Shown piece by piece: positions 22,601 to 34,600 of a stretch of DNA of 64,000 nucleotides. Made by a program: the position numbers and the translations under genes. The stretch is from Nematostella vectensis (taxonomy: Eukaryota; Cnidaria; Anthozoa; Actiniaria; Edwardsiidae). The notes below the pieces were generated by a model that saw nothing but the letters and a program-made list of their open reading frames with translations, did no database searches and had not been told where the DNA came from. Position 1 is the first letter of the stretch. Every line of letters starts with the position of its first letter. The DNA is taken from the NCBI RefSeq assembly GCF_932526225.1, contig NC_064041.1, positions 4,645,046 through 4,709,045 on the forward strand, read 5' to 3'.

Positions 22601-25600
22601 AGCGTTGTGTGCGTGACAAGATAACCTTACTTTCTTATACTGCTCTTGTGACTCTAGCAAGCGTTGTGTGCGTGACAAGATAACCTTACTTTCTTATACT
22701 GCTCTTGTGACTCTAGCAGGCGTTGTGTGCGTGACAAGATAACCTTACTTTCTTATACTGCTCTTGTGACTTTAGCAAGCGTTGTGTGCGTGACAAGATA
22801 ACCTTACTTTCTTATACTGCTCTTGTGACTTTAGCAGGCGTTGTGTGCGTGACAAGATAACCTTACTTTCTTATACTGCTCTTGTGACTCTAGCAAGCGT
22901 TGTGTGCGTGACAAGATAACCTTACTTTCTTATACTGCTCTTGTGACTCTAGCAAGCGTTGTGTGCGTGACAAGATAACCTTACTTTCTTATACTGCTCT
23001 TGTGACTTTAGCAAGCGTTGTGTGCGTGACAAGATAACCTTACTTTCTTATACTGCTCTTGTGACTCTAGCAGGCGTTGTGTGCGTGACAAGATAACCTT
23101 ACTTTCTTATACTGCTCTTGTGACTTTAGCAAGCGTTGTGTGCGTGACAAGATAACCTTACTTTCTTATACTGCTCTTGTGACTCTAGCAAGCGTTGTGT
23201 GCGTGACAAGATAACCTTACTTTCTTATACTGCTCTTGTGACTTTAGCAAGCGTTGTGTGCGTGACAAGATAACCTTACTTTCTTATACTGCTCTTGTGA
23301 CTTTAGCAGGCGTTGTGTGCGTGACAAGATAACCTTACTTTCTTATACTGCTCTTGTGACTCTAGCAAGCGTTGTGTGCGTGACAAGATAACCTTACTTT
23401 CTTATACTGCTCTTGTGACTCTAGCAAGCGTTGTGTGCGTGACAAGATAACCTTACTTTCTTATACTGCTCTTGTGACTCTAGCAAGCGTTGTGTGCGTG
23501 ACAAGATAACCTTACTTTCTTATACTGCTCTTGTGACTCTAGCAAGCGTTGTGTGCGTGACAAGATAACCTTACTTTCTTATACTGCTCTTGTGACTTTA
23601 GCAAGCGTTGTGTGCGTGACAAGATAACCTTACTTTCTTATACTGCTCTTGTGACTTTAGCAAGCGTTGTGTGCGTGACAAGATAACCTTACTTTCTTAT
23701 ACTGCTCTTGTGACTTTAGCAAGCGTTGTGTGCGTGACAAGATAACCTTACTTTCTTATACTGCTCTTGTGACTCTAGCAAGCGTTGTGTGCGTGACAAG
23801 ATAACCTTACTTTCTTATACTGCTCTTGTGACTTTAGCAGGCGTTGTGTGCGTGACAAGATAACCTTACTTTCTTATACTGCTCTTGTGACTTTAGCAAG
23901 CGTTGTTTGCGTGACAAGATAACCTTACTTTCTTATACTGCTCTTGTGACTTTAGCAAGCGTTGTGTGCGTGACAAGATAACCTTACTTTCTTATACTGC
24001 TCTTGTGACTCTAGCAGGCGTTGTGTGCGTGACAAGATAACCTTACTTTCTTATACTGCTCTTGTGACTTTAGCAAGCGTTGTGTGCGTGACAAGATAAC
24101 CTTACTTTCTTATACTGCTCTTGTGACTTTAGCAAGCGTTGTTTGCGTGACAAGATAACCTTACTTTCTTATACTGCTCTTGTGACTTTAGCAAGCGTTG
24201 TGTGCGTGACAAGATAACCTTACTTTCTTATACTGCTCTTGTGACTCTAGCAAGCGTTGTGTGCGTGACAAGATAACCTTACTTTCTTATACTGCTCTTG
24301 TGACTCTAGCAAGCGTTGTGTGCGTGACAAGATAACCTTACTTTCTTATACTGCTCTTGTGACTCTAGCAAGCGTTGTGTGCGTGACAAGATAACCTTAC
24401 TTTCTTATACTGCTCTTGTGACTCTAGCAGGCGTTGTGTGCGTGACAAGATAACCTTACTTTCTTATACTGCTCTTGTGACTCTAGCAGGCGTTGTGTGC
24501 GTGACAAGATAACCTTACTTTCTTATACTGCTCTTGTGACTCTAGCAAGCGTTGTGTGCGTGACAAGATAACCTTACTTTCTTATACTGCTCTTGTGACT
24601 CTAGCAAGCGTTGTGTGCGTGACAAGATAACCTTACTTTCTTATACTGCTCTTGTGACTCTAGCAAGCGTTGTGTGCGTGACAAGATAACCTTACTTTCT
24701 TATACTGCTCTTGTGACTCTAGCAAGCGTTGTGTGCGTGACAAGATAACCTTACTTTCTTATACTGCTCTTGTGACTCTAGCAAGCGTTGTGTGCGTGAC
24801 AAGATAACCTTACTTTCTTATACTGCTCTTGTGACTTTAGCAGGCGTTGTGTGCGTGACAAGATAACCTTACTTTCTTATACTGCTCTTGTGACTTTAGC
24901 AAGCGTTGTGTGCGTGACAAGATAACCTTACTTTCTTATACTGCTCTTGTGACTCTAGCAAGCGTTGTGTGCGTGACAAGATAACCTTACTTTCTTATAC
25001 TGCTCTTGTGACTCTAGCAGGCGTTGTTTGCGGGTGTTAGAGTCTGCCAGCAAGGCGTGCCATCGCTTAATGAGGTCATCATGCCGTTTTATGATCGCAG
25101 GTGACTGCTCGTGCTGGGATTGGACGAGCTCGTCCTTCAGCGCCGTCACGCGCGCGATTCCTTCGTTCTCAAACGCCTGCAGACCTGCATCAAACGTCTC
25201 CTGCAACACAACACATAAACAGGCCATTACAGTTGAGTAGACGGCACTAGAAACTACGGATGCAACACAACAAATTGACATCCATGAAGGCTATTTAGAC
25301 GGAACTACAAACCATGGATAAAACACAAGTCACTGACAGGCTATCAAGGTTATGTAGACGGTACGAGAACATATAAATGATGTTACCATCCACTTTCACA
25401 ATTTCAACAATTAAAAACATGTGATGTGCATAATCTCTTCTTTTACACGCCCCTTTGTCCCCTCCTTTTCCTCCATTGCTCCAACCTACACTAGTACCAC
25501 CCTCTCAGGCCCTTACCTCCCCTCCTCCTCCATAGCCCCCTCACCCTCCCGCTAGTCCCCCTCCAGGCCCTTACCCCTCCATCTCCTAGGTATTGCAGTT

Positions 25601-28600
25601 CCCTCTTCCTTTCCACACCCTTCCTTACAGCTCTTGTTTTCTCACCTGTTTTGTCATGAGGGTTTGGACAGATGATAAGTCCCGCCCCAGCTCCTCTGAC
25701 CGTGCGATACCCTCCTTGTCCCCAATCCATGACTCAACCACATCTGCCTTCCAGTTGAACTGAAGGAAGGCCGAGTTATCATTCAGCTTGGTCTTGCGGT
25801 AGGACGCCATGCGGTCAAGCTCAACTAGCTTCGTCTGGCAATTGAAGCAAATTTTTAGAGAAGTTGGTCGTTTCAAAACATTTGCAAGTTTAACTTATTT
25901 TCGGGAGACGTTGGTTGAATTGATCAAGGGCCAAATGCGGTTTATCAAAAAATATATAAACAACTTTCTATACCCGCCTATCGTACGCAGTAAAATACAA
26001 ACGCAAGATATAAAGAGTTGCACAACAAAGCTCAGTTTATTTTCGTCACTAGCCTTAATAAGCTAGTCCGTTAAGTCAATCACAGTTTTTAACTTTGTCA
26101 ACATCTTCCTTCTGTTTATATCAAAAAGTGTAAAAGCACCTCAAACTTGTCATCAAAAGGAACAGTTTCTTAAGAACAGGCCTTACTTTAATGGACGAGA
26201 TGCGGTGCTCGATCAGTTCTCCCTGGTGGTTACCCTAGAAAACAGATACCGTTTAGAGCACAACAGACGGTGTACGTTATGAGGATAAAATATACGGCCA
26301 TCGGATATGTGCCGTTGGGCGGTGTGGCAATTAAGGGAGAATATATAGAGCAAGGTCTGTCTGTCGTTATCTGGTCTTCACTGCAAAACAGCACTGACTT
26401 TGACACTTTACGAAAAATGAAGGGGTGAACCATCAAGAAAGGCAAACAGAAGTGGAATGACACGTGAGGAGAGAGTTTTAGGTACATAAGACCAGAATTG
26501 TTTAAGACTGACATTAAATGAAATATAGATGGATTCGTTGGTAAGATTATATGATAAGGTGTTCGGCGGGTACAGTATATGAGATGACTTCGCATCGTTG
26601 ATGAGTCTAATGGTTCCCTGTTCCCCGCGTGCTCCGTGCAGGGGCGGATACAGGGGGGTGGATTGGGTGGATATCCACCCCCCCCCCCCCCCTCTTTGAG
26701 AAAAAAGTACTTGTGTCAAAGAAATAAACGACTTCGCCTGCTTGACTTTGCTGACGCGACAAATCCAATTCAGCGTGAAGTATTTTAAGATCTATGTGTC
26801 AGGTAGTGATCTTCCAAGAGCCACTGGATCGGTTCTAAGCCGTCTAACCGGCCATCATCCACCCCCCATTTTGAAATCCTGGATCCGCCCCTGCTGTGTG
26901 TATATAGCTTACATCGTTGATGAGCTGGTTGCCCGCGTTCTCGATGTCGTTGACGCGTTCACGGTGTACCTCCAGGTCAGTCTCGAAGGCTTCATGCTTC
27001 TTCAGTAGACCCTGTAACATCGATATAGATCCTATAAATCGTTTCTAGCAGGACATCATGTGCAATCATGTCTTTCAATAGAACCTTGATCAAACGCCCC
27101 AAATCTTTCTTGTATTCCATTCTAATCAAGCTTCCTTACAGTACAATACGATCAAATGTATTTCACAGTACAGCATGGTTAAACGTCTCAAGCTTTCACT
27201 TTACAATAGTAATCGCAGCGATTTACTTTCGGCGAGCCGACGAAAACATCAACCGACAAAGTAATGTATTAGAATCCACTCTTTTAACCGGCCATCCGCT
27301 CTAAATCCTGGAAAAAAAACTTCCGATGGACAAACTGCTTTTACAATTTTTAGATATTTTAAAATCATCGGAAATTGTTGGGTAATTGACAGAAAGTAAA
27401 CTGGTGTGATTACCGCTTAAATGAACACCCCGATAAAACGTTTTTAATGTACAACCTAATCAAACGCCCCTTTCTGTACTAGCTAAGCACACATACCTAT
27501 CACTACCTTAAAGCACACGCTTATCAGTATACCTGGACGGCAGCAAGGGTGTCCCCATAGTCGTCACTGCCAACAAGTGTATTCTTCTCGTTGATCCACG
27601 AAATTTCCTCGTCCACATTGGCACCAAACTGCTGGTATGCCAGGGAATCGTCCAGTTTGTGTTGCCTGGAAACCATTCATCAGATCCAGATGAGGCTCAT
27701 TTTATAACGACAGTAGATCGTATAAGCTAACCGGTTTAGTTTTGACAAAAGATCAACAAATAGTGCAGGCCGGCTGTTAAGTCATTCGCACTTAAAACCA
27801 AAACTTCCAGATGAAAGAAATTTATACTTTTTCCGTCTACCCACTTACAAGCTATAAATTAACACAAGGTTGAAGAAGTATGTTGAACTTCTCTGAGTAA
27901 TTTCACCACCCACTACCCACTTACAGCAAGAACAGTAAAACCGGAACACCGGAAGTATGTAGGAATGTTTGTTCCGACCAATCACTCGCGAGATATTGAA
28001 ACACTCAACTGGAAACATGCCTCAACAAGTCGTAGTGCCTTAATTCTCGCGTCTGATTTGTCAGAAGGCAATTAACACATATTTTAGGTGTTCATGTGTT
28101 ACTGGTTGTGCTGTAAATACACATCAATAAGGAACGCTCAGAAGGTCATAACAGTTTCCTAAATAAAATGGCTATATTGTGGTTACCTTGCGTCGGCGAG
28201 GGATTTGAGCTCGTCCCATTTCTCCTGCAGCCCATCAACACGGGCTTTAATCTCGTCCGCGTTGCCATGACCTTCCTCTACGAACTTATTGCCGCACTCT
28301 GTCACAGCCTTAGGGAAAGACAAAAAGACAACATAAGCCGTGGATAGTCACATAGCGGTATACTACAGTACACCACAATCCGTTCGTTTTAACGTTACAC
28401 GGCACCACCATCCGTACATTACAGCGTGACACCCTACCGCGATACGTGCTTTATAACGTTACGCTGTACCGTAATCCGTAAGTTATAGGGTTACGCCGTA
28501 CCGTAATCCATGAGTTATAGCGTTACACCGTACCGCAATCCGTGTATTATAGCGTTACACCGTACCGTAATCCATGAGTTATAGCGTTACGCCGTACCGC

Positions 28601-31600
28601 AATCCGTGCGTTTTAGCGTTACGCCGTACCGCAATCCGTAAGTTATAGCGTTACACCGTACTACAATCCCTGCATTATAGCGTTAAACCGTAACGTAAAC
28701 CGTGCGTTATAGCGTAACACCGTACCGCAATCCGTGGTTCGTGGTTGTTGATCTCCGCCTCAAGCCGCTGGTGCTTCTTCCTCAGGTTTTCCACACCACT
28801 CAGATCCTTCCCATAATCCTCTGAGCTCGTCAGCAGCTTCTTCTCCCTGCACACCAAATAAGGCAAGAAGAGTTATCCTCCGTCACACAGTGTCTTACTT
28901 TGTAACGCAATTCTTCCAATTCAGGATGTGCATTACTATAGAGCCGATGTTCTGCGTTGTCACGCCATGTAAGAAGTTACTGCAGTTTTAAATATTGTGT
29001 GAGCTCTTACTTGAAGCATTTTCATTGGCCAGTGCCAGTTTTAAATAACGTCACCTCAAAAAGCACCAAATAGTAATATGTTATTTGAATGACGGTAGTC
29101 AAAAAGTGGTTTAGCAATTGGGAATAATTGACGAGAGTTTGCAGATTATTTAAAATCGCAGAAAGTATAAATAAAGCTGGAAGTAGAAAGTAGATACTTT
29201 AGGGGGGGAGGGGGGGTGGTGCTACCCACTCACTTGATCCAGGACTCCTCGTCATCCACGTCACGGTAGAACGTGTGCAGGGCGTTAGACTCGGCCAGCT
29301 TGTCACTCCTGTTCGCAGCCATGTCCTTCACCCTTCACCACAAACAAATAATTAATTCATGACATCTGGGCAAAATGCGGTTAGAAGGAGAAAGGGGGGT
29401 AATTTGAAAAAAATGCTCGTTTCTGCGTCATTGGTGATTCTGTTAGCTTTTTGTTAGTCAAGCGAGTTTAAACAACTAATTAAAAAAATACTATAATACA
29501 TTCTGTGACACGCATTTGTGAGTACTAAAGACGAAGGTAGATGCTTGATATTTTTGCAGCTAAAACCAGTATTCTGATCTTAGAAATTAGACGGCATGTT
29601 GGAAGGGGGGGGGGGAGCTTATCTAATATACCCTAATATAAGGTTAACATTGGCGCTAATTAGAAGCTGCGCACACGACAATACGACGTCTTGAGCTTAC
29701 TTGTCATAGCGATCCTTGATTCCCTTGGACTTCTCCTGAAGGGCGTCAGCATCAAAGTGACCCACTTCCGCGAAATGCTGCGTCTGTGTTTCTAGAACGG
29801 TGATGCGATCCTGCAATGTCACAACAAAACAGAGAATATGTCAGAAATAAGAGTTTGTTTTTAACCGACTTTGAAAATGTCCTTATTAACGTGGCGTTTA
29901 CAAGTGGGTTCCCTTAGAGCAGGGTGTGGTTGTACTGCCCGTAATACCAAACGGGTTCCTGAAATGGTCTGTGAAACCCTGTTGGCATGGGGATGGCATG
30001 CAAACCACATCTAGTCCAAAACAGATATCGATATCAGTTGTCTATGTACCATAACTTTCCCACTTAGATTGAGTTACCCCGGGTTTTTTTCAGCCTATCC
30101 GTCATGCTAACATCAGGGTAAACAGCTTTCCTAAATATATAAGTATCACACTGTCATAAACCAATTGTACGCTAATATGAGTGTTGCCTACTACTACTCC
30201 CTACTAAGAGGGCTGAGTCGTGGGGGGAGGGTGGATGAGGAGGAGAGGGAGGGTGGATGAGGAGGAGAGGGAGGGTGGATGAGGAGGAGAGGGAGGGTGG
30301 ATGAGAAGGAGAGGGAGGGTGGAAGAGGGGGAGAGGGAGGGTGGATGAGGAGGAGAGGGAGGGTGGAAGAGGGGGAGAGGGAGGGTGGAAGAGGGGGAGA
30401 GGGAGGGTGGATGAGGAGGAGAGGGAGGGTGGATGAGAAGGAGAGGGAGGGTGGAAGAGGGGGAGAGGGAGGGTGGATGAGGAGGAGAGGGAGGGGAGGG
30501 CAGACAGGGGAGTATTACCTCATGCGCGGCGATGTCGGCCTCCACTAGTTGGTGCTTCTTTATCAGGTTCTGAACGCTCGCGAGATCACGGCCAAAGTCA
30601 TCTGAGGACAGTGAGGCCTCCACCTGGATAAGCCAAACATAATTAGTGCACTAAGTAACACCAGGGCTAAGGCATCAGGGGTAGTTGTGACAGTAGGCGA
30701 CATTGTATACATACGTATGACCTATTTTGCAGCCTGAAAAACTTGGCCACGGAATCAGACCAATAAAAAATAGGGAAAAATAAAAAATCCTTCACTCGAT
30801 GAGTAACAAAGTTATAAAAAATTGTAGCCGTATTTAATCAAGATTGGATCTGTTTTCCAAATATGTAAATAACAGTAACCTCAAACGAACTATTTCCTGA
30901 TTTGTTTGCCAAAAATTCACAGAAAACTAAAAAAAAGGGGAAACCTGGTTTTCCTGCAGGTTTTCCAGGTATTTGATGCATTACTCACCTCGCCTAGCCA
31001 GAAGTCCAGGTCTTTGATGTTGGTGTTGAACTGCTGTTGCTGGTTGGATTCCTTCAGGTGTTGCGTCTTCTGGCTGGACTTGGTCACCAGTAGTTCCCAT
31101 TGCGTCGTGATACGGGTGATGCGCTCTCGGACAACCGGCTCGCTTCCTGCGCACTTGTTCTGCTCGATTAGTCCTGGAAACATGAGAATGTTAGGCTCGG
31201 TTCACACGTCGCGCTCCTGCCGTGCGGAGTCTAATTGTTTTGATTCGCACATGAACAGATCGACGTCTGAGTCAATTAAGTTCGGCACGAAGGATTTAGT
31301 TCGGCGCGGCAGGGCATTAAGCGCGGCTGCAACAGTCGTGCTGCATGGCAAAAGTACGACACCGATTCAAACGTCGAGCTTCTGATGTGCCGAATCAAAT
31401 ACTATATTTTTTCATTTTGTGCAACAGAAACTCCCCATCATCAACTCCCCATCAACTCACAACCTATTTACCGCGACTTATTTAGGGCGACGTCTGAATC
31501 AACGTTAAACCCATTGATTTGTGTCGACACAAGTAGACTATTAGATTCGGCACGGCAGGAGCGCGACGTATCAATCGTGCCTTAGTGAGGGCTTTATACT

Positions 31601-34600
31601 AGCTAAATGCCTGGCTTCTCTTGTTTCTGATGGGCACTGGTTTGCGGTGCAAATACAATTCACTTAGTTTCTTTTCTTTAATCCCGAAACACGAAAATTC
31701 AGAACAGACTTACACATCAAAGCGGTCTATGTAACATAGTTTTCCGACTTAGATGGGGTAACACAGCTTTTTACCAGCCTTTCCGTTTCGAAAAAAAGCA
31801 CGCGAAGATTAAGTACAATGGTGTACCTTCACCAAGGTTGACCGTTTCCAGGACTCGTTCCTTGTTGGCCTCCACCTCCGCCTCAAACGCCTGATGTTTC
31901 TGGAACTTAGACTGCAGGTTGGTGGGGTCCTTGTATGACTCGTCGAGGACAGTCTGCATCTTCTCACTGATCCAAACCTCGATGTCTTCAGCATCGCGAC
32001 TAAACTGCTGGATAGTCTTGGACTCGCCCAGCTTAGAGCGGCGTTCGACTAGAGCTTGCTTCAGTGTGGCCCATCTGTGGCAGAAAATAACGTTTTAAAA
32101 GTAGTTTTCATCGGGTGAAGGGTATATCCTTGAACTTGCCCAGGCCGTACAGTGTCCACGTTACTGGTGGAAACAGACCACATTACTGGGCCAGCAATTG
32201 CGACGCTTTTACATAATTTTTGTTACATCCTCGAGCGAGGCGTTGTCAGCAATGGCAGATATTGCTGCTGTGATGGCATCTAATGCAGTGCAACACCGTA
32301 ATGGCGTCTAAAGTATGGTGTACCACCGTAATGGCGTCAAAAGTATGGTGTACCACCGTAATGGCATCTAAAGTATGGTGTACCACCGTAATGGCGTCTA
32401 AAATATGGTGTAGTACCATAACGGCGTCTAAGGCACGGGGTAGTACCTTAACGGCGTCTTAGGCATGGTGTTGTACCGTAATGGCGTATAAGACATGGTG
32501 TAGCACCGTAACGGCGTCTAAGGTATGGTGTAATACCGTAACGGCGTCTAAGGAAAGGCGTAGCACCGTAATGGCGTCTAAGGCATGGCGTAGCACCGTA
32601 ATGGCGTCTCCTACCTGGCTAACACTGCAGCGATTCTCTCAGCAATGACAGGCGAGTCATAATGATCAGCTGCAATCAGAGTATCGGCATTTTCCTTCAG
32701 CTTCCCGATCTTCTCCTCCTGCACTGTAAGTGCACGTGTGAAGTCCTCGTGTTTCTTAATAAGGGCATCAGCTCCCTCACCAGCATCTTCATCCTCCTTT
32801 TCAATAATAGCCTCACGAGTCGCCATCCATGCTTCAAGCTGCTCTGCAGAGCGATTGAAGAGCTGGAAAGAAGGCGGTAAAGCAAAGAATGAGTGAATAT
32901 TACGAGGTGTTCATTTGGTAACAAACGCGGCGGCACGATGCCCACACGGTTTGTGAGCCCTAAGCGCAGCGAAAGTACAAAAAAAAAATGGTTCAAGTTG
33001 TGCCTAATCTCTCCTAAACTTCTCGTTTTTCAAAGAATTGTCTAAACGTTTTTATAAAATTTCGACCAGCTTCAAGCATAGTTCAGTACGCATCTTTCAG
33101 TACCACAAAGTTTCATTAATGTTATTCACTGTGTCTCACCTGAAGCTCAAGGCATTCGTCAAGTCGCTGTTTGCGGGAGGCAAATGCCCTGTGGAGAACA
33201 TCATTTGCATAATTAAGCACTTTCAAATAAAGTAGCATCAGTCAATTTTCACGATGTTGCACGCCTAAGAGCAAGGCAGCCATCGAGTGGCGGACCACAG
33301 CAGGAAGCTAACATGGCAGACCTTGAATCATAAACCAGAGAAGTAATGCAAAATGTTGTAGATACTTTCGTTCAAATATTTGTTTTTTTAGGCCTTCATA
33401 TTATTTGGGAGGGGGGGGGGGAGGGGGCGTACCTTTCCAGGTCCTCTCTCTCCTCAGCCAGGTTTTCCAGTTTCTCCTGGATGTCAGAACTAGCATAGTG
33501 CTCCTTCTCGAGCAGCTCACGGCCAAAGTCGTCAAAGGCCTGGAAGGTGCTGTCACGAGCATCTATCTCCGCACGGTATTCCTGTGCAAGTGAATGGATA
33601 TGTCAAGCAAAGGACTGGGACTAAATGCATAAGTCGTGTTGTCGAGTCTAATGCCTGAAAAGGAATCTTATCAGTTGTTGGGTTCCACCTAGTATCAAAT
33701 AAAACATAAAGATACTGCATATGAAACGTTTACTGGAGTGTTGTGATAAAAGAGGTCTAAGCAAGAACTAATAGCCTTTATCGACCTTGTCGGAAAGCCA
33801 TAAAATTTCACCAAATGCCTAGAAATAAAACCATTAATGTAATTATCACCACATGCCTATTAATCGATAGTCTGGACATTGATTGGCTCTAATCCGATGT
33901 CAGTCAACTGAATCCTCGTCAGTGATTCGCTCTTACCTGGTGCCTGTCAATCAAAGCCTCAGCGCTTGCAACGTCCTTGGCCAGCTCGTCAGAAGACACA
34001 AGAGCCTTGATACCATGAATCCACGAGATCAGGTCCCTTGAAAATCAAACAAATTATGTAAAATAATGAATCCACGAGAGAAGGTCCCTTGAAAATCAAA
34101 CAAATAATGTAAAATAATGAATCCACGAGAGAAGGTCCCTTGAAAATCAAACAAATAATGTAAAATAATGAATCCACGAGATCAGGTCCCTTGAAAATCA
34201 AACAAATTATGTAAAATAATGAATCCACGAGAGAAGGTCCCTTGAAAATCAAACAAATGATGTAAAATAATGAATCCACGAGAGAAGGTCCCTTGAAAAT
34301 CAAACGAATTAAGTAAAATAATGAATCCACGAGATCAGGTCCTTTGGAAATCAAACAAATTATGTAAAATAATGAATCCACGAGATCAGGTGCCTTGAAA
34401 ATCAAACAAATTATGTAAAATAATGAATCCACGAGAGGTCCTTTGGAAATCAAACAAATTATGTAAAATAATGAATCCACGAGATCAGGTCCCTTGAAAA
34501 TCAAACAAATTATGTAAAATAATGAATCCACGAGAGAAGGTCCCTTGAAATCAAACAAATAATGTAAAATAATGAATCCACGAGATCACGTCCCTTGAAA

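Larger units (their letters stand above)
25201..28186 (-). other. alpha-spectrin introns 39-43, intronic portions
   Basis: Outside the exons at 25646-25834, 26187-26234, 26913-27011 and 27533-27665, this span holds the hAT-like element at 26639-26893 and a diverged TTAA-type MITE copy at 27268-27420. The rest shows nothing I can name. Confidence 0.5.
28860..30518 (-). other. alpha-spectrin introns 35-37, intronic portions
   Basis: Around the exons at 29234-29332 and 29701-29810 there are poly-G tracts near 29203 and 29605. A patch at 29048-29175 (ttgaatgacggtag, aaatcgcagaa) resembles a patch at 58880-58975. The 22-bp array at 30215-30500 is listed separately. Nothing else was recognised. 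Confidence 0.45.

Noticed and set aside
21301-25019. A CRISPR array
   Set aside because: There are no unique spacers between repeats; it is a pure tandem array in a eukaryotic intron. The same applies to the other arrays.
33989-34558. 189-codon minus-strand ORF with a 17-residue repeat
   Set aside because: It is the 51-bp array read in the wrong frame; only its last part overlaps real exon 29, in another frame.
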